Source: Sulfurimonas hydrogeniphila (GTDB lineage: Bacteria; Campylobacterota; Campylobacteria; Campylobacterales; Sulfurimonadaceae). From it: a stretch of 64,000 nucleotides of DNA. Below are positions 26,523-40,130 of the stretch, in pieces. The stretch covers positions 620,001-684,000 of the forward strand of contig NZ_CP035534.1 in NCBI RefSeq assembly GCF_009068765.1, in the 5' to 3' direction. The stretch's first letter is position 1. Every line of letters starts with the position of its first letter. Under the pieces are notes generated by a model, which was not told the DNA's origin, ran no database searches, and worked only from the letters and a program-made list of their open reading frames with translations. Both the position numbers and the translations under genes were made by a program.

Positions 26523-26967
26523 CTATAGACGTGAAAAAAATATTAAGAAACAGTAACTTCAAAAACTTTTTAAAAAACCCACCAAACATTAAGCAGTCTC
26601 TAAGCAATACTCCCCTATAATTCCCATCCACAAACAGAGAGACCTGATTTAAAAGGCCTAGAGAGACTTCAAGTAGAAGCTTTTAAAAATGTTTGAGATC
26701 ATTGAAAACTAAGCAAGTAAGAGACTTTTTAACTTTAGAGTTAAAGAGATAAATTACTTAGAAATAACTAATAAACAACAACCGTCTATTCTATTTTGAA
26801 ATCCATACAGGCTTGCCTGTATGGTTCCCTTAATAGTAATAGATAACTATACAGTCTAGTAATAGAACCTTAAGCAGTTTTATTAAGACTTAAAATAACA
26901 AAGCCAATGATTTAATAATCTTGGGCAAAAGATCAGTAATAAGTTTACTTATCTTTCTGTAATAACA
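26523..26967 (+). promoter_or_regulatory. rrn promoter and 16S leader
   Basis: A-rich tract (26560-26580) then CCTATAAT (-10 box TATAAT at 26616-26621) with a poor -35, as usual in these bacteria. The leader holds the 16S processing arm at 26697-26721, a hairpin CCATACAGGC/GCCTGTATGG (26803-26824) and no gene. Confidence 0.5.
26697..26721 (+). other. left arm of 16S processing stem
   Basis: The 25 bases 26697-26721 pair with 28577-28601 after the 16S gene, with a single G-U pair. This is the long-range stem expected to be cut by RNase III to release pre-16S rRNA. Confidence 0.8.
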
Positions 26968-28487
<1,520 letters not shown>

Positions 28488-28630
28488 TCTAGAGTAAAGA
28501 AGAGTCATTCGTTTGACTACTTCATTCAAAAGAAAATCTCACACGAGAAATAGTTTATTAGTTGTTTCAAAAGTTACTTACTTGCTTAGTTTTCAGTGAT
28601 CTGTGTTCATTTGAATTACGATTATAAAAT

Positions 28631-28706
28631 GGGGAATTAGCTCAGCTGGGAGAGCGCCTGCCTTGCACGCAGGAGGTCAGCGGTTCGATCCCGCTATTCT
28701 CCACCA
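28631..28706 (+). tRNA. tRNA-Ala (anticodon TGC)
   Basis: 76 nt with encoded CCA. Acceptor GGGGAAT pairs with ATTCTCC (one G-T), anticodon stem CCTGC/GCAGG with loop CTTGCAC (anticodon TGC), T-arm GCGGTTCGATCCCGC. It sits in the 16S-23S spacer; no tRNA-Ile follows. Confidence 0.97.
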
Positions 28707-28722
28707 TTTTTGAGAATTTGCA

Positions 28723-28771
28723 CTTGAAAAATCTACTTACGTACAAAAGTACGCTACGCAGATTTTTCAAG
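28723..28771 (+). repeat. long hairpin in 16S-23S spacer
   Basis: CTTGAAAAATCT (28723-28734) pairs with AGATTTTTCAAG (28760-28771), and GTAC-AAAA-GTAC (28741-28752) forms the tip. It lies 16 bases after tRNA-Ala. Could be an RNase processing signal or an inserted small repeat. Confidence 0.6.
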
Positions 28772-28872
28772 CACAACTTCTTCAAAAATCAAACAAGTTT
28801 CTAAATTAAATATAAGTTCTTAAAGTCATAAGAATTTATATTTGGTTTAAAAACCAAACGATCATTAAATTA

Positions 28873-28891
28873 CAATTGTTAAAGTCAACAA
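28873..28891 (+). other. left arm of outer 23S stem
   Basis: The 19 bases 28873-28891 are the perfect complement of 32054-32072, beyond the 23S gene. A second, inner stem pairs 28970-28990 with 31911-31930 (one bulged C). Together they define the pre-23S rRNA. Confidence 0.75.
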
Positions 28892-28997
28892 CTTTAATTA
28901 TAGAGATATAATTAAAAACTAAATAACTACAATAACAGATCATTCATCTTGTTTAATGTATTCATACATTAAATAAGGTAGTGAACGCAACATAGAA

Positions 28998-31888
<2,891 letters not shown>

Positions 31889-31977
31889 CCAAGTTCTTAA
31901 ATGAACACAATTGCTTCACTACCTTATTTAGTGTATATATACTAATAAGAGATATGTTAAGAAGTTATTTAGTATGA

Positions 31978-32047
31978 CGGAAACAAGGTTTTAACCTTGC
32001 CTTTTAGGCTTTTAAGCCAATTAGCCCAGACTGAAGTCTGGGTTCCG
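31978..32047. repeat. REP-like hairpin element, copy 1
   Basis: Bounded by CGGAA (31978-31982) and TTCCG (32043-32047). Inside is CCCAGAC-TGAA-GTCTGGG (32025-32042) directly followed by TTCCG. Two smaller hairpins (CAAGG/CCTTG and GGCTTTTAAGCC) precede it. The same plan recurs at 46752-46812. Confidence 0.6.
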
Positions 32048-32097
32048 AAGAGTTTGTTGACTTTAACAATTGATATTACTCAACTCTTAACTGATAT

Positions 32098-32144
32098 AAG
32101 ATCAGATATAAATACATCAGTCAGATGTCTTTATATCTGATCTT
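32098..32144 (+). other. stem-loop immediately before 5S rRNA
   Basis: A perfect 15-bp stem, 32098-32112 with 32130-32144, with an inner ACATC/GATGT. Its right arm (ATCTGATC, 32135-32142) can instead pair with GATCAGAT (32264-32271) after 5S, which is followed by T-residues; the two foldings exclude each other. Confidence 0.6.
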
Positions 32145-32262
32145 GTCTAGGTGGCTATAGAGAGAGGGAAACGCCTGGCCCCATTCCGAACCCAGAAGCT
32201 AAGCCTCTCATCGCTGATAATACTGCAGGTTTCACTTGTGGGAATGTAGGTCGCTGCCTAGT
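32144..32262 (+). rRNA. rrf: 5S ribosomal RNA
   Basis: About 118 nt. TGTCTAGGTGGC pairs with the 3' GCTGCCTAG; CCCATTCCGAACCCAGAAG is the conserved core. Followed by GATCAGATTTTTT, probably the operon terminator. Confidence 0.93.
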
Positions 32263-32378
32263 TGATCAGATTTTTTCTTACTCTTTAACTATTTTATAAT
32301 CATTGATACTCTTTACATCTAACGACTAATCTTATCCATAGTATTATTTTTATATAATTGTAAAAAAATGGAAAGAGA

Positions 32379-33062
32379 ATGTTATTGGAAAACGGGTGGA
32401 AAAATTTTCTCAATGATGAAATTCATAAAGAATATTTTATCAAACTTCTTAAAAAAGTATCTTTGGAATATAAATCAAAAACTGTATTCCCCAATTTTGA
32501 AAATATATTTAGAGCTTTTAATTTAGTAAAGCCTTCTGAAGTAAAAGTTGTAATTATAGGACAGGATCCATACCATGGAATAAATCAGGCTACCGGTCTT
32601 GCTTTTTCTGTTTGTCCAAAATGTAATATTCCACCTTCGCTAAAAAACATATACAAAGAGTTAGTCGATGATATAGGTTGTAAATATCCGAAAAACGGGG
32701 ATTTGACACAATGGGCAAAAGAGGGAGTTTTGTTGATAAATGCTGTTTTAACTGTTGAACAGGGGAAGGCAAATTCTCATAAAGATTTTGGCTGGCAAAA
32801 GTTTACCGATGCAGTTATCAAAAAACTCTCTGATGAAAAAGAACATTTGGTTTTTATATTATGGGGTGGACCGTCACAAAAAAAAGAGTTTCTCATCGAT
32901 ACAACAAAACATTGTATTATTAAATCTTCTCACCCTTCTCCGCTCTCGGCATACAGAGGTTTTTTTCATTCAAAGCCTTTTTCCAGAGCAAATAAGTATT
33001 TGATCAAACATAAGAAAAAGCCTGTTGAATGGTGTCTCAGTGCAGAACAAACTCTGCTATGA
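32379..33062 (+). CDS. ung: uracil-DNA glycosylase
   Basis: 227 aa, the usual Ung length. Removes uracil from DNA. GQDPYHG at 61-67 carries the catalytic Asp; the Leu-loop motif HPSPLSAYRGF near residue 187 carries the active-site His. GGAAAGAGA precedes the ATG. Its last 26 bases overlap the convergent nuclease gene. Confidence 0.95.
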   Translation: MLLENGWKNFLNDEIHKEYFIKLLKKVSLEYKSKTVFPNFENIFRAFNLVKPSEVKVVIIGQDPYHGINQATGLAFSVCPKCNIPPSLKNIYKELVDDIGCKYPKNGDLTQWAKEGVLLINAVLTVEQGKANSHKDFGWQKFTDAVIKKLSDEKEHLVFILWGGPSQKKEFLIDTTKHCIIKSSHPSPLSAYRGFFHSKPFSRANKYLIKHKKKPVEWCLSAEQTLL

Positions 33063-34041
33063 CAGGCAGATGGTCTGAATAGCCTTTCCCTTTGTGACGT
33101 CTTAATCTGCTCCTGGTTGTCTGCCATCTGTAAATCTCTTTTCCTTTAAACAGATAGGGCTTTTCAAAAGCAGTGATACTATGTGGTTTATAATCAATGC
33201 ATTTTTTATCAAGAAGTGCGGCTGTGACTAAAATACTGTCCATTGCTTCTTTTTTGCCTCTATAGATATAGCTGTATCTTTTTTCTAATTCAGTGTCATA
33301 CCATAAGTTGTAAAAATCATAAGGTGCCAGATGTATATTTAGTGATGAATTCTGATACTTTATAGTACCCAGTATATGATTGATACCTGTTATTCCATCT
33401 GTGTCATTATGTTTTCTTTTTCTTTTAAAAATTTCATACTCTTCATAATCAGAATTAAAATCACCAAGTGCAATTATATTTTTATTTTTTCCCAGTTCTT
33501 CAATTCTTTTTCTGAGTTTTTTTGCAGAGACTATACGCATGCTTTCCGGACCTGCTTTTGATTTCCAATGATTAATTAAGATATACAAATCTTCATTGCC
33601 TATTTTAAATTTCACTTCTAAAATATTTCTATATCTGTAGGAAGATGTGACAGCAATTTCATGTGTATATACAAACGGAATTTTACTCAAAATGGCTACT
33701 TTGATTGTTGTAGATTTTAAATTGGCAATTTTATAGTACTGGTAATAAACTCCTTCTCTTTTTAAAGTATATCGTAGATCTTTGAGTGCCTGAAGAGATT
33801 CTATCTCTTGGAGTCCAATGATATCGGGATTGATATCTTTGATGACTTTTGCAATATTTTTAAGTTTTTTTCTATAATTTTTATCATTCCAATTTGATTT
33901 TGCATAAGGAATATATTCTTTATACTCATGTCCGTTTCGTTGCAAATCAAAAAGATTTTCAACATTATATGTTGCAATTTTCAAAGTTGTTTCTCCATAC
34001 ATTAATGTGATAAGCAGAGTTAAAAGAAAGAATACTCTCAC
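33037..34041 (-). CDS. exported endonuclease/exonuclease/phosphatase-family protein
   Basis: 334 aa with a signal peptide (MRVFFLLTLLITLMYG), so probably periplasmic. EEP-fold motifs: TYNVENLF, GLQEIE, NHWKSK, LGDFNSD and YSDHLPV, the full metal and catalytic set. Likely a DNase or phosphodiesterase; substrate not predictable. Its start overlaps the M3 peptidase stop by four bases, so it is the last gene of the long minus-strand series from narK. Confidence 0.8.
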   Translation of the reverse strand: MRVFFLLTLLITLMYGETTLKIATYNVENLFDLQRNGHEYKEYIPYAKSNWNDKNYRKKLKNIAKVIKDINPDIIGLQEIESLQALKDLRYTLKREGVYYQYYKIANLKSTTIKVAILSKIPFVYTHEIAVTSSYRYRNILEVKFKIGNEDLYILINHWKSKAGPESMRIVSAKKLRKRIEELGKNKNIIALGDFNSDYEEYEIFKRKRKHNDTDGITGINHILGTIKYQNSSLNIHLAPYDFYNLWYDTELEKRYSYIYRGKKEAMDSILVTAALLDKKCIDYKPHSITAFEKPYLFKGKEIYRWQTTRSRLRRHKGKGYSDHLPVIAEFVLH

Positions 34042-35990
34042 TTTATTATACCGTTGAGTCTTAATAGTTGCGTTGTATCGGCATCTCTGCCCATCAGTTC
34101 ATAAAAAAGTTCTTGCATACTTTGTGAACCGCCACGGTGTAAAATGATATTTTGATATTTTTTTGCTGTAGGGGAATTGAAAATATTTTCATCTACTACG
34201 GTGTAAAAAGTATCTGCACTCAGAACTTCGGCCCATTTGTAGCTGTAGTATCCTGCAGCATACCCACCTGAAAATATATGTGAAAATCCGTTTTGGAACT
34301 TGTTGTATTTTGGTGGTTTTATCAGTGCGGTTTTTTCTCGTATGGTGTCAAGCAGATTTTGCACTTCATCTCCCTTGTAAACTTTAGTATGCAGTTTAAA
34401 ATCAAAGAGTGAAAATTCCAATTGTCTGAGCATACCCATTGCAGATAAAAAGTTTTTACTTTTTACGAGTTTATCTATCATTTCATCTGAAATAGTTTCA
34501 TTTGTTTCATAGTGTTTTGCAAACATTTTGAGAACCTGAGGCTCATAAGCAAAATTTTCTAAAAACTGAGACGGAAATTCAACAGCATCCCATTCTACTC
34601 CATTGACACCGCTTACTTCATTTTCATTTACTTCACTCAGGATATGATGCAAAGTATGTCCTGTTTCATGAAAAAGAGTGACAACATCATCATGACGAAG
34701 CAGTGAAGGATTTGTATCATTTGATGGAGGAAAACTGCATACTATAAAGGCTGAGGCCAGCTGTTTTTTGCCTGCTTCATCTATGCAGTGTGTTTGCCAG
34801 TTATGCATCCATGCTCCGCCCCGTTTTGATTCTCTTGCTTCTAAATCAAGATAGATACGGGCTTTGAGTATGTCATTTTCATACACATCATAGGCATAGG
34901 CTTTTTCATGCCACAATTTTTCTTTCACCTGTTTACATGTAACATTAAAAAGCTTATCCACGAAAGTAAACATCCCTGCAATAACATTTTTTTGTTCAAA
35001 ATAAGGGCGATACTCCTCTTCATCTATGTCATATTGCTCTTTTTTTAATATTTCTGCATAGTAAGAGGTATCATGACTCTCCAGTTTGTGTGGAGCGATA
35101 TTTTGAAGTTCCTGCAGTTCATTTTTTGCCTGGGGAATTGAATTTTCAAGTAAATTTTCTAAAAACCCTAAAACACTTTTTGTATCTTCGGCCATTTTTG
35201 TAGCAAGAGAAAGTTCTGCATAGTTTTTGAACCCTAAAAGCTGACTCATCTCCTGTCGCAGTGCCAACAGTTCATCAATTATTTTTGCATTCTGGGGTGC
35301 GCGTGAAACATAGGCACGGTAGAGTTCCTCTCGAATTGCTCTGTTCTTTCCATAGGTCATATAGGCTATGTATGATGGCATTTGCAGTGTCAATTTATAT
35401 TTTACAACGCCATCGTCTTCAAATTTGGCATTTTCTATTTCACTTTTTGGCAAACCTTCTATATCTGCTTCATCAGTAATTATATATTCGTAGGCATTTG
35501 TTGCATCAAGCAGGTTTTGAGAAAAGTTATTGGAAAGTTCACTTTTTTTCAAGTTTATTTCCTGGAGCCTCTGTTTTGTTTTTTTATCTAGATGGGCACC
35601 GCTTAATTCAAAATGTAAAATATTTAATGCTAAAACTCTTTTTTGTTCACTGTTGAGGGATGTTTGTTCTTTTTGCATTATTTCTTTATATGCATTGTAT
35701 ATTTCAATGTTTTGTGAAAGCTGTGTCGAATACTCTGTAATAAGAGGGAGTGCTTCTGTATAGACCTTTTGTGTTTTTTCAGAGTTGTTTACCGCATTGA
35801 GATGAGACAGGGGTGTAAAAAACTGTTCAAGATACTCATCCATCATCTCCAGTGGTTTGACAAAGTTTGCATAGGTTTTTTCTTTTTGCCCAAGTAAGGT
35901 TTCTATCTTTTTGTTATTTTTATTGAGATGTTTTTGCAGTTCTTCTATAAAAGTATCCAAGTCACAATCAAATTGTAAAAATTTTGTCAT
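34038..35990 (-). CDS. M3 family oligopeptidase
   Basis: 650 aa, close to oligopeptidase A (PrlC) in size. Zinc motif LFHETGHTLHHIL (HExxH) with the third ligand region ENEVSGVNGVEWDAVEFPSQ downstream. No signal peptide, so cytoplasmic; degrades short peptides. AAAGGAAAAC before the ATG. It starts 12 bases after the trypsin-like protease gene. A copy of TTACATGTAA lies at 34933. Confidence 0.9.
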   Translation of the reverse strand: MTKFLQFDCDLDTFIEELQKHLNKNNKKIETLLGQKEKTYANFVKPLEMMDEYLEQFFTPLSHLNAVNNSEKTQKVYTEALPLITEYSTQLSQNIEIYNAYKEIMQKEQTSLNSEQKRVLALNILHFELSGAHLDKKTKQRLQEINLKKSELSNNFSQNLLDATNAYEYIITDEADIEGLPKSEIENAKFEDDGVVKYKLTLQMPSYIAYMTYGKNRAIREELYRAYVSRAPQNAKIIDELLALRQEMSQLLGFKNYAELSLATKMAEDTKSVLGFLENLLENSIPQAKNELQELQNIAPHKLESHDTSYYAEILKKEQYDIDEEEYRPYFEQKNVIAGMFTFVDKLFNVTCKQVKEKLWHEKAYAYDVYENDILKARIYLDLEARESKRGGAWMHNWQTHCIDEAGKKQLASAFIVCSFPPSNDTNPSLLRHDDVVTLFHETGHTLHHILSEVNENEVSGVNGVEWDAVEFPSQFLENFAYEPQVLKMFAKHYETNETISDEMIDKLVKSKNFLSAMGMLRQLEFSLFDFKLHTKVYKGDEVQNLLDTIREKTALIKPPKYNKFQNGFSHIFSGGYAAGYYSYKWAEVLSADTFYTVVDENIFNSPTAKKYQNIILHRGGSQSMQELFYELMGRDADTTQLLRLNGIIK

Positions 35991-36002
35991 CTATGTTTTC
36001 CT

Positions 36003-37091
36003 TTAGTCCTCAGTGTCTTTTTTCTGTCGCAGAGCACCGTATTTGTTTATGAGAATATTATCATACTTATTTGCATCTTTGATTAACTTTTCTATTGCAG
36101 TTTTTCCTTCTTCTTTTGTTAAGGAGGAGTCTACAACCAGATAGGAAAGATATACGCTGTTTTCATTGATAGAAAACTGTAAATAGGAGAGTTTGTTGTT
36201 CTCCTGGAGCAAAAAATCATACATCTTTTCAATATTTTCTTTGGGAATACCGCAAAGCTTGGCATCTCCTATAATAATGCCGTTTTCATAATAGTTTATA
36301 TTGATTCTTGCAGTTCCCTTGTCTATTCTCCAGGATGATTGGCTTCTTCTTGCCAGGGTAACATTTATGCCCAGGGACTCCAGTATATCTTCTATGAGTT
36401 TTGTCGGGCCTATAGGTGTGTAGCCTTTTCGTCTGAGTCTGGCTATTTCAAGTTCTGCTCCACATTTTGGGCAGTAGTCATTTTTTATATCTTTTTCTTG
36501 GATAAGATTTTTGCACGAAGGGCATTTAATGACATTTTCTACTCCGAGCTGTTTAAAAGCGGTGAGTGCATCTTGAAGATAATGTACAGGGAGTGCAAAA
36601 CCCAAATTATTTGCATTTTGAATAATGAAAGTATTGACTCCTGTAACTTCCCCTTTGTCATTTAACAGAGGACCTCCGCTGTTTCCCGGGTTAATGGCAG
36701 CATCAATCTGAATATATTCAAGGTCTCCCATAAGTCTGGCTGCACGGGAAACAATTCCCTCTGTCGCTGTATAATTAAGACCGTAAGGGTGCCCAATGGC
36801 TATGGTGGTATCACCGTTTTCTACGTTGGTTTTGGCAAGTTTAAGCGGGTTTTTTGGTTGTTTGAATTCATATTTTATAAATGCCAAATCATAATAGGGG
36901 TCATCATAAATAACTTTTGCAATACTTCGCTCAAAGTGCTCTGCTTTGATTACAACTTCTCTCAGCCCCGAACATACATGCGAATTTGTAATAATAAGAT
37001 TATCTATAATAAAACCTGTTCCGCTGCCATAGGGTGTCATTATCTGTATAATATTTTCAATGTAGGTTTCTAAAAGAGTTTGCGTATTCAT
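36003..37091 (-). CDS. trypsin-like serine protease with zinc ribbon and YbjN-like tail
   Basis: 362 aa in three parts. Residues about 10-185 are a trypsin/DegP-like fold: His in NSHVC, Asp in YYDLAF, Ser in NPGNSGGPL. Residues about 190-215 form a zinc ribbon (CPSCKNLIQ...YCPKCGAE). The rest looks like a YbjN-type domain. There is no signal peptide or PDZ domain, so it is probably cytoplasmic, unlike DegP. Three bases separate it from the 437-aa gene upstream; the PP2C-kinase is two genes up. Function unknown; it may act in a phosphorylation-controlled proteolysis module. Confidence 0.7.
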   Translation of the reverse strand: MNTQTLLETYIENIIQIMTPYGSGTGFIIDNLIITNSHVCSGLREVVIKAEHFERSIAKVIYDDPYYDLAFIKYEFKQPKNPLKLAKTNVENGDTTIAIGHPYGLNYTATEGIVSRAARLMGDLEYIQIDAAINPGNSGGPLLNDKGEVTGVNTFIIQNANNLGFALPVHYLQDALTAFKQLGVENVIKCPSCKNLIQEKDIKNDYCPKCGAELEIARLRRKGYTPIGPTKLIEDILESLGINVTLARRSQSSWRIDKGTARININYYENGIIIGDAKLCGIPKENIEKMYDFLLQENNKLSYLQFSINENSVYLSYLVVDSSLTKEEGKTAIEKLIKDANKYDNILINKYGALRQKKDTED

Positions 37092-37094
37092 TTG

Positions 37095-38408
37095 CTAGGC
37101 CTCATGAAAATCCAGATTTTTTAATGCACTGAAGTAACTGTTTGAAAAATCATTGAGTGAACTGAAATCAAGTTCATCACCAAAAGCGCTCAGCAGTTTA
37201 TACTGATGTCTGTACCTGGAAACTGTTTCGTCAATTTGAGAGATTATCTCACTTTCTAAAAACTGGTTCTTTTGCGTATCATAATATCCTTTGCATCCCA
37301 GCGCATTCATATACTCAGCATAAATGACACAAATATAAATATGGAGTAATTTTCTGGCCGCAGGGTTCAATCCGTAGTTATACAGAGCATACAAGGCTAT
37401 ATAACTGTAAATGGTTGGTATGATCTGAGGATGGCGGTTGTTTTTGTACCATCTGAGCTTTATAAGTGATTCTTCTATAAAGTCAACAAACTCATCATAA
37501 GAACTTTTTTCAATTTGGCTGAATGTGTATTTGGCTTCATAAAAGTTTTGACTGAAGTCATCAAAATCAAGCTTTTCAAGACTTAAAATATATTTTGCAA
37601 GTTCCGCATTTTTTACTTCTGGCAGTGCTTCTTCATCTGCAAAATAATTTTGAAGTTTTTTTGTCATTTTTTGATAGATTTTAGACTTTGGTACCAAAAG
37701 ATAGTCAATTTTAAATAAAAAGTTTAGATATAGAAATGCCTGCATACCTATACTGTCCTCTGCCGGCAATGTCTGTATTTTTGCATTAAGCTCTTCTGTC
37801 CAAATATGTAAATACTTATACTTTACATGTAACTCGGCAGTGTCAAGTTTTTGAATGTGGCCGATGTCCTCTAACTCTTTTTGTTCGAATTCACTAAGCA
37901 TGTGTTCTTTGTCGTAATCTGCATTCAGTGCCAGTTCTCTTAAAGGATAAAAAGCTTTCTTGGGGGTCATAGTAATATTGTCAAGACTGAGTTTTAATTT
38001 AATATGGTCGCCGTCACTGCAGTAATTTACATAGGTAAACTGGTAATTTCTTTCAAGTGCGTAGCGTTTGAGTGCAACATTTGCATTTTTTGCCTTGACC
38101 ATAGTCACTTCGGCGTAGAGTTTTTTGTTTGTTGTGAAGCCGTTGATCTTTGCACTGCCTTGATACAGGATAAACTTCAAAGACTCCTTTTCCCGGGTGA
38201 GTATAATATTTTGATTGGGAAGACCGTTTTTGTAATTCATCAGAGAGTTGAAAAAGAATGTATAGGCATTTAAAATTTCTTTTTTTTCAAAGGCTTCGTA
38301 GGCTTTGTTAAAGAGTTCTTCTTCATTTTCTGCGATATCTGCATGAATACCTCTTCCAAAGCTTTTTGAACAATAGGACTTTGGCCGGAAAAAGTGGAAC
38401 CAGTTCAT
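37095..38408 (-). CDS. unknown 437-aa protein next to PP2C-kinase
   Basis: 437 aa, no signal peptide or membrane segment; helical and TPR-like near 25-60 (EEELFNKAYEAFEKKEILNAYTFFFNSL), then a beta-rich segment, then a long helical C-terminal half. I recognise no domain. AAAAGGAAATTT before the ATG. It lies between the PP2C-kinase (23 bases) and the protease (3 bases), so the three are surely co-expressed; it could be the kinase substrate or an adaptor. Inference only. Confidence 0.65.
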   Translation of the reverse strand: MNWFHFFRPKSYCSKSFGRGIHADIAENEEELFNKAYEAFEKKEILNAYTFFFNSLMNYKNGLPNQNIILTREKESLKFILYQGSAKINGFTTNKKLYAEVTMVKAKNANVALKRYALERNYQFTYVNYCSDGDHIKLKLSLDNITMTPKKAFYPLRELALNADYDKEHMLSEFEQKELEDIGHIQKLDTAELHVKYKYLHIWTEELNAKIQTLPAEDSIGMQAFLYLNFLFKIDYLLVPKSKIYQKMTKKLQNYFADEEALPEVKNAELAKYILSLEKLDFDDFSQNFYEAKYTFSQIEKSSYDEFVDFIEESLIKLRWYKNNRHPQIIPTIYSYIALYALYNYGLNPAARKLLHIYICVIYAEYMNALGCKGYYDTQKNQFLESEIISQIDETVSRYRHQYKLLSAFGDELDFSSLNDFSNSYFSALKNLDFHEA

Positions 38409-38431
38409 AAATTTCCTTTTAGGGATGCCCT

Positions 38432-40072
38432 TTATTTTAATACCAAATAGATAAGTATAAAGTTTATAACTGTCATTATAGTAAAAGCCCTCTTATAAAA
38501 GAGTAAGGGTGATTTTTCAATGAGTGGTGCATTTTTAATAAAGTAGGGTTTTACCTTCTGCGGATGTGTAAGTTCATATTTCATCTCAGAGTAATGCTCA
38601 TACCTTTGGTCTTTTTGAAGTGCAATAGCACGCATGATAACACTGTCAAGCCAATCAGGTATATTTGAATTGTAATAACTCGGTTTTTTGGCTTCTTTGA
38701 ATGTCGGGTTTTGAAAGGGTTCTATCTCGCCGTAAGGGTATTTCCCCGTAAGACTTAAATAGAGTGTCACACCAATGGCAAAAATTTCGCTTGTTTCACT
38801 TATGGACTCGCCTTGAAATCGTTCAGGTGCCAAAAAACTCGGTGTACCGGCGCGGGACTCTTCTGAAAATATCTCTGTAATACTGCCAAAATCAATAACC
38901 TTGTATTCTGTATTATCATCGTCAATTTTGGCAATCATGATATTGTTTGGCTTGATATCACCGTGTACAAGATCATATTTAAGTAAAAACTGAGACATGT
39001 TTAAAAGTGTTTGCGCAAGTTCCACAGCATCATCTATCGTTACATGTAAGTGTGATGCCAGGTAATTATTTAAATCTTCTCCATCAAAGAGCTGCATAAC
39101 ATAGTATCGGGCACTTCTGTTTTTTGGAATGACAGCCTTTGGGAAAAACTTTGCTTTGAGACGTTTGGCATTCCATGCTTCTTTGACAAACAGATCTAAG
39201 ATCTGATTATCTTCTTTGGACTCAACCGGTGCAAACTTTATAACATATTGCTTTGTTTTTTTACTTGCAAGCCAGGTTCTTTCATTTTGTATGAGAGGTT
39301 TTTCAAGTTTATAGCCGTCTATGGTCTGACCTGCTTTGAGTGACCGTGGAATATCCAGTTTTTGCTGTTTGAGTATCTCTATCTCATCAGCATTGAGTAC
39401 TTCCAACACAACTGCTGTTGTATCATCAGGAAGATGGTCTTTTGTATGGTTACTTGCTCGCTTGACAAGAGCAATAGCTCCTTTTGAAATATTGTCTTTT
39501 ATTTCATTTTCAGAAAGTACATTATACAAACCATCGCTGCAAAGAAGAATTTTATCATTTTTCTGAATAATATTTTCAAAATAGTAGGGTTCTACATCCT
39601 CACTGATACCAATAGCCTGCGTCAGGACATTTTCATATCCTTCTTCTTGCATGGCATGGTCAGATGAGAGCTGTGTCAGTGAAGCATCTCTGAGGAGATA
39701 TACTCTGCTGTCTCCGACATTTACGCCGTATAAACGGTTTCCTTCTATAACAACGAGAGCAAGGGTTGTGATAAGTTCACTGCGTTCATAATTGAGTTGT
39801 GATTCTTTATAAAGAATTGTATTTATGGAATTGATAAATGTTTTTATAGATTTTTCGATTGACCATGACTTTGGGCGAATCTTAAAGTTGTTTATAAGAT
39901 AGGAGGTCACTCTTTTTGCTGCTTGGGCACCTTCTTCGGCACTGCTGACACCATCACAGACTATGGCAACACTCAGGTTGCCGATAGTTGCCATATCATA
40001 AAAATCATCTCCGGTCAGTTCTTTGGTCTTTGCAAGTGAGAACCCGGAAGTTTTAATATTACCTTTTGCCAT
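38432..40072 (-). CDS. bifunctional PP2C phosphatase / Ser-Thr protein kinase
   Basis: 546 aa. Residues about 10-235 are a PP2C phosphatase (CDGVSSAEEGAQAA, GVNVGDSRVYLL, LLCSDGLYN, PDDTTAVVLEV). Residues about 255-520 are a Hanks-type kinase with VIKFA Lys, HGDIKPNN catalytic loop, DFGS and APE. A single membrane segment ends the protein, so it is tail-anchored in the inner membrane. Fused PP2C-kinases next to narK and nitrite/nitrate reductase genes are known in marine gammaproteobacteria; here focA, nirA and narK lie upstream on the same strand. RBS AAAGGGG. Confidence 0.85.
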   Translation of the reverse strand: MAKGNIKTSGFSLAKTKELTGDDFYDMATIGNLSVAIVCDGVSSAEEGAQAAKRVTSYLINNFKIRPKSWSIEKSIKTFINSINTILYKESQLNYERSELITTLALVVIEGNRLYGVNVGDSRVYLLRDASLTQLSSDHAMQEEGYENVLTQAIGISEDVEPYYFENIIQKNDKILLCSDGLYNVLSENEIKDNISKGAIALVKRASNHTKDHLPDDTTAVVLEVLNADEIEILKQQKLDIPRSLKAGQTIDGYKLEKPLIQNERTWLASKKTKQYVIKFAPVESKEDNQILDLFVKEAWNAKRLKAKFFPKAVIPKNRSARYYVMQLFDGEDLNNYLASHLHVTIDDAVELAQTLLNMSQFLLKYDLVHGDIKPNNIMIAKIDDDNTEYKVIDFGSITEIFSEESRAGTPSFLAPERFQGESISETSEIFAIGVTLYLSLTGKYPYGEIEPFQNPTFKEAKKPSYYNSNIPDWLDSVIMRAIALQKDQRYEHYSEMKYELTHPQKVKPYFIKNAPLIEKSPLLFYKRAFTIMTVINFILIYLVLK

Positions 40073-40130
40073 ATTGCCCCTTTACATGTAAAGTAGATTA
40101 TAGCAAAACGGTATTTATTTTAAAGAGTTT

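Noticed and set aside
26523-26967. CRISPR or prophage signatures in the rrn leader and elsewhere
   Set aside because: No regularly spaced direct repeats, cas genes, integrase or phage structural genes are present in the window.
28772-28997. tRNA-Ile in the 16S-23S spacer
   Set aside because: Searched by eye for a cloverleaf and for CCA ends; none is present.
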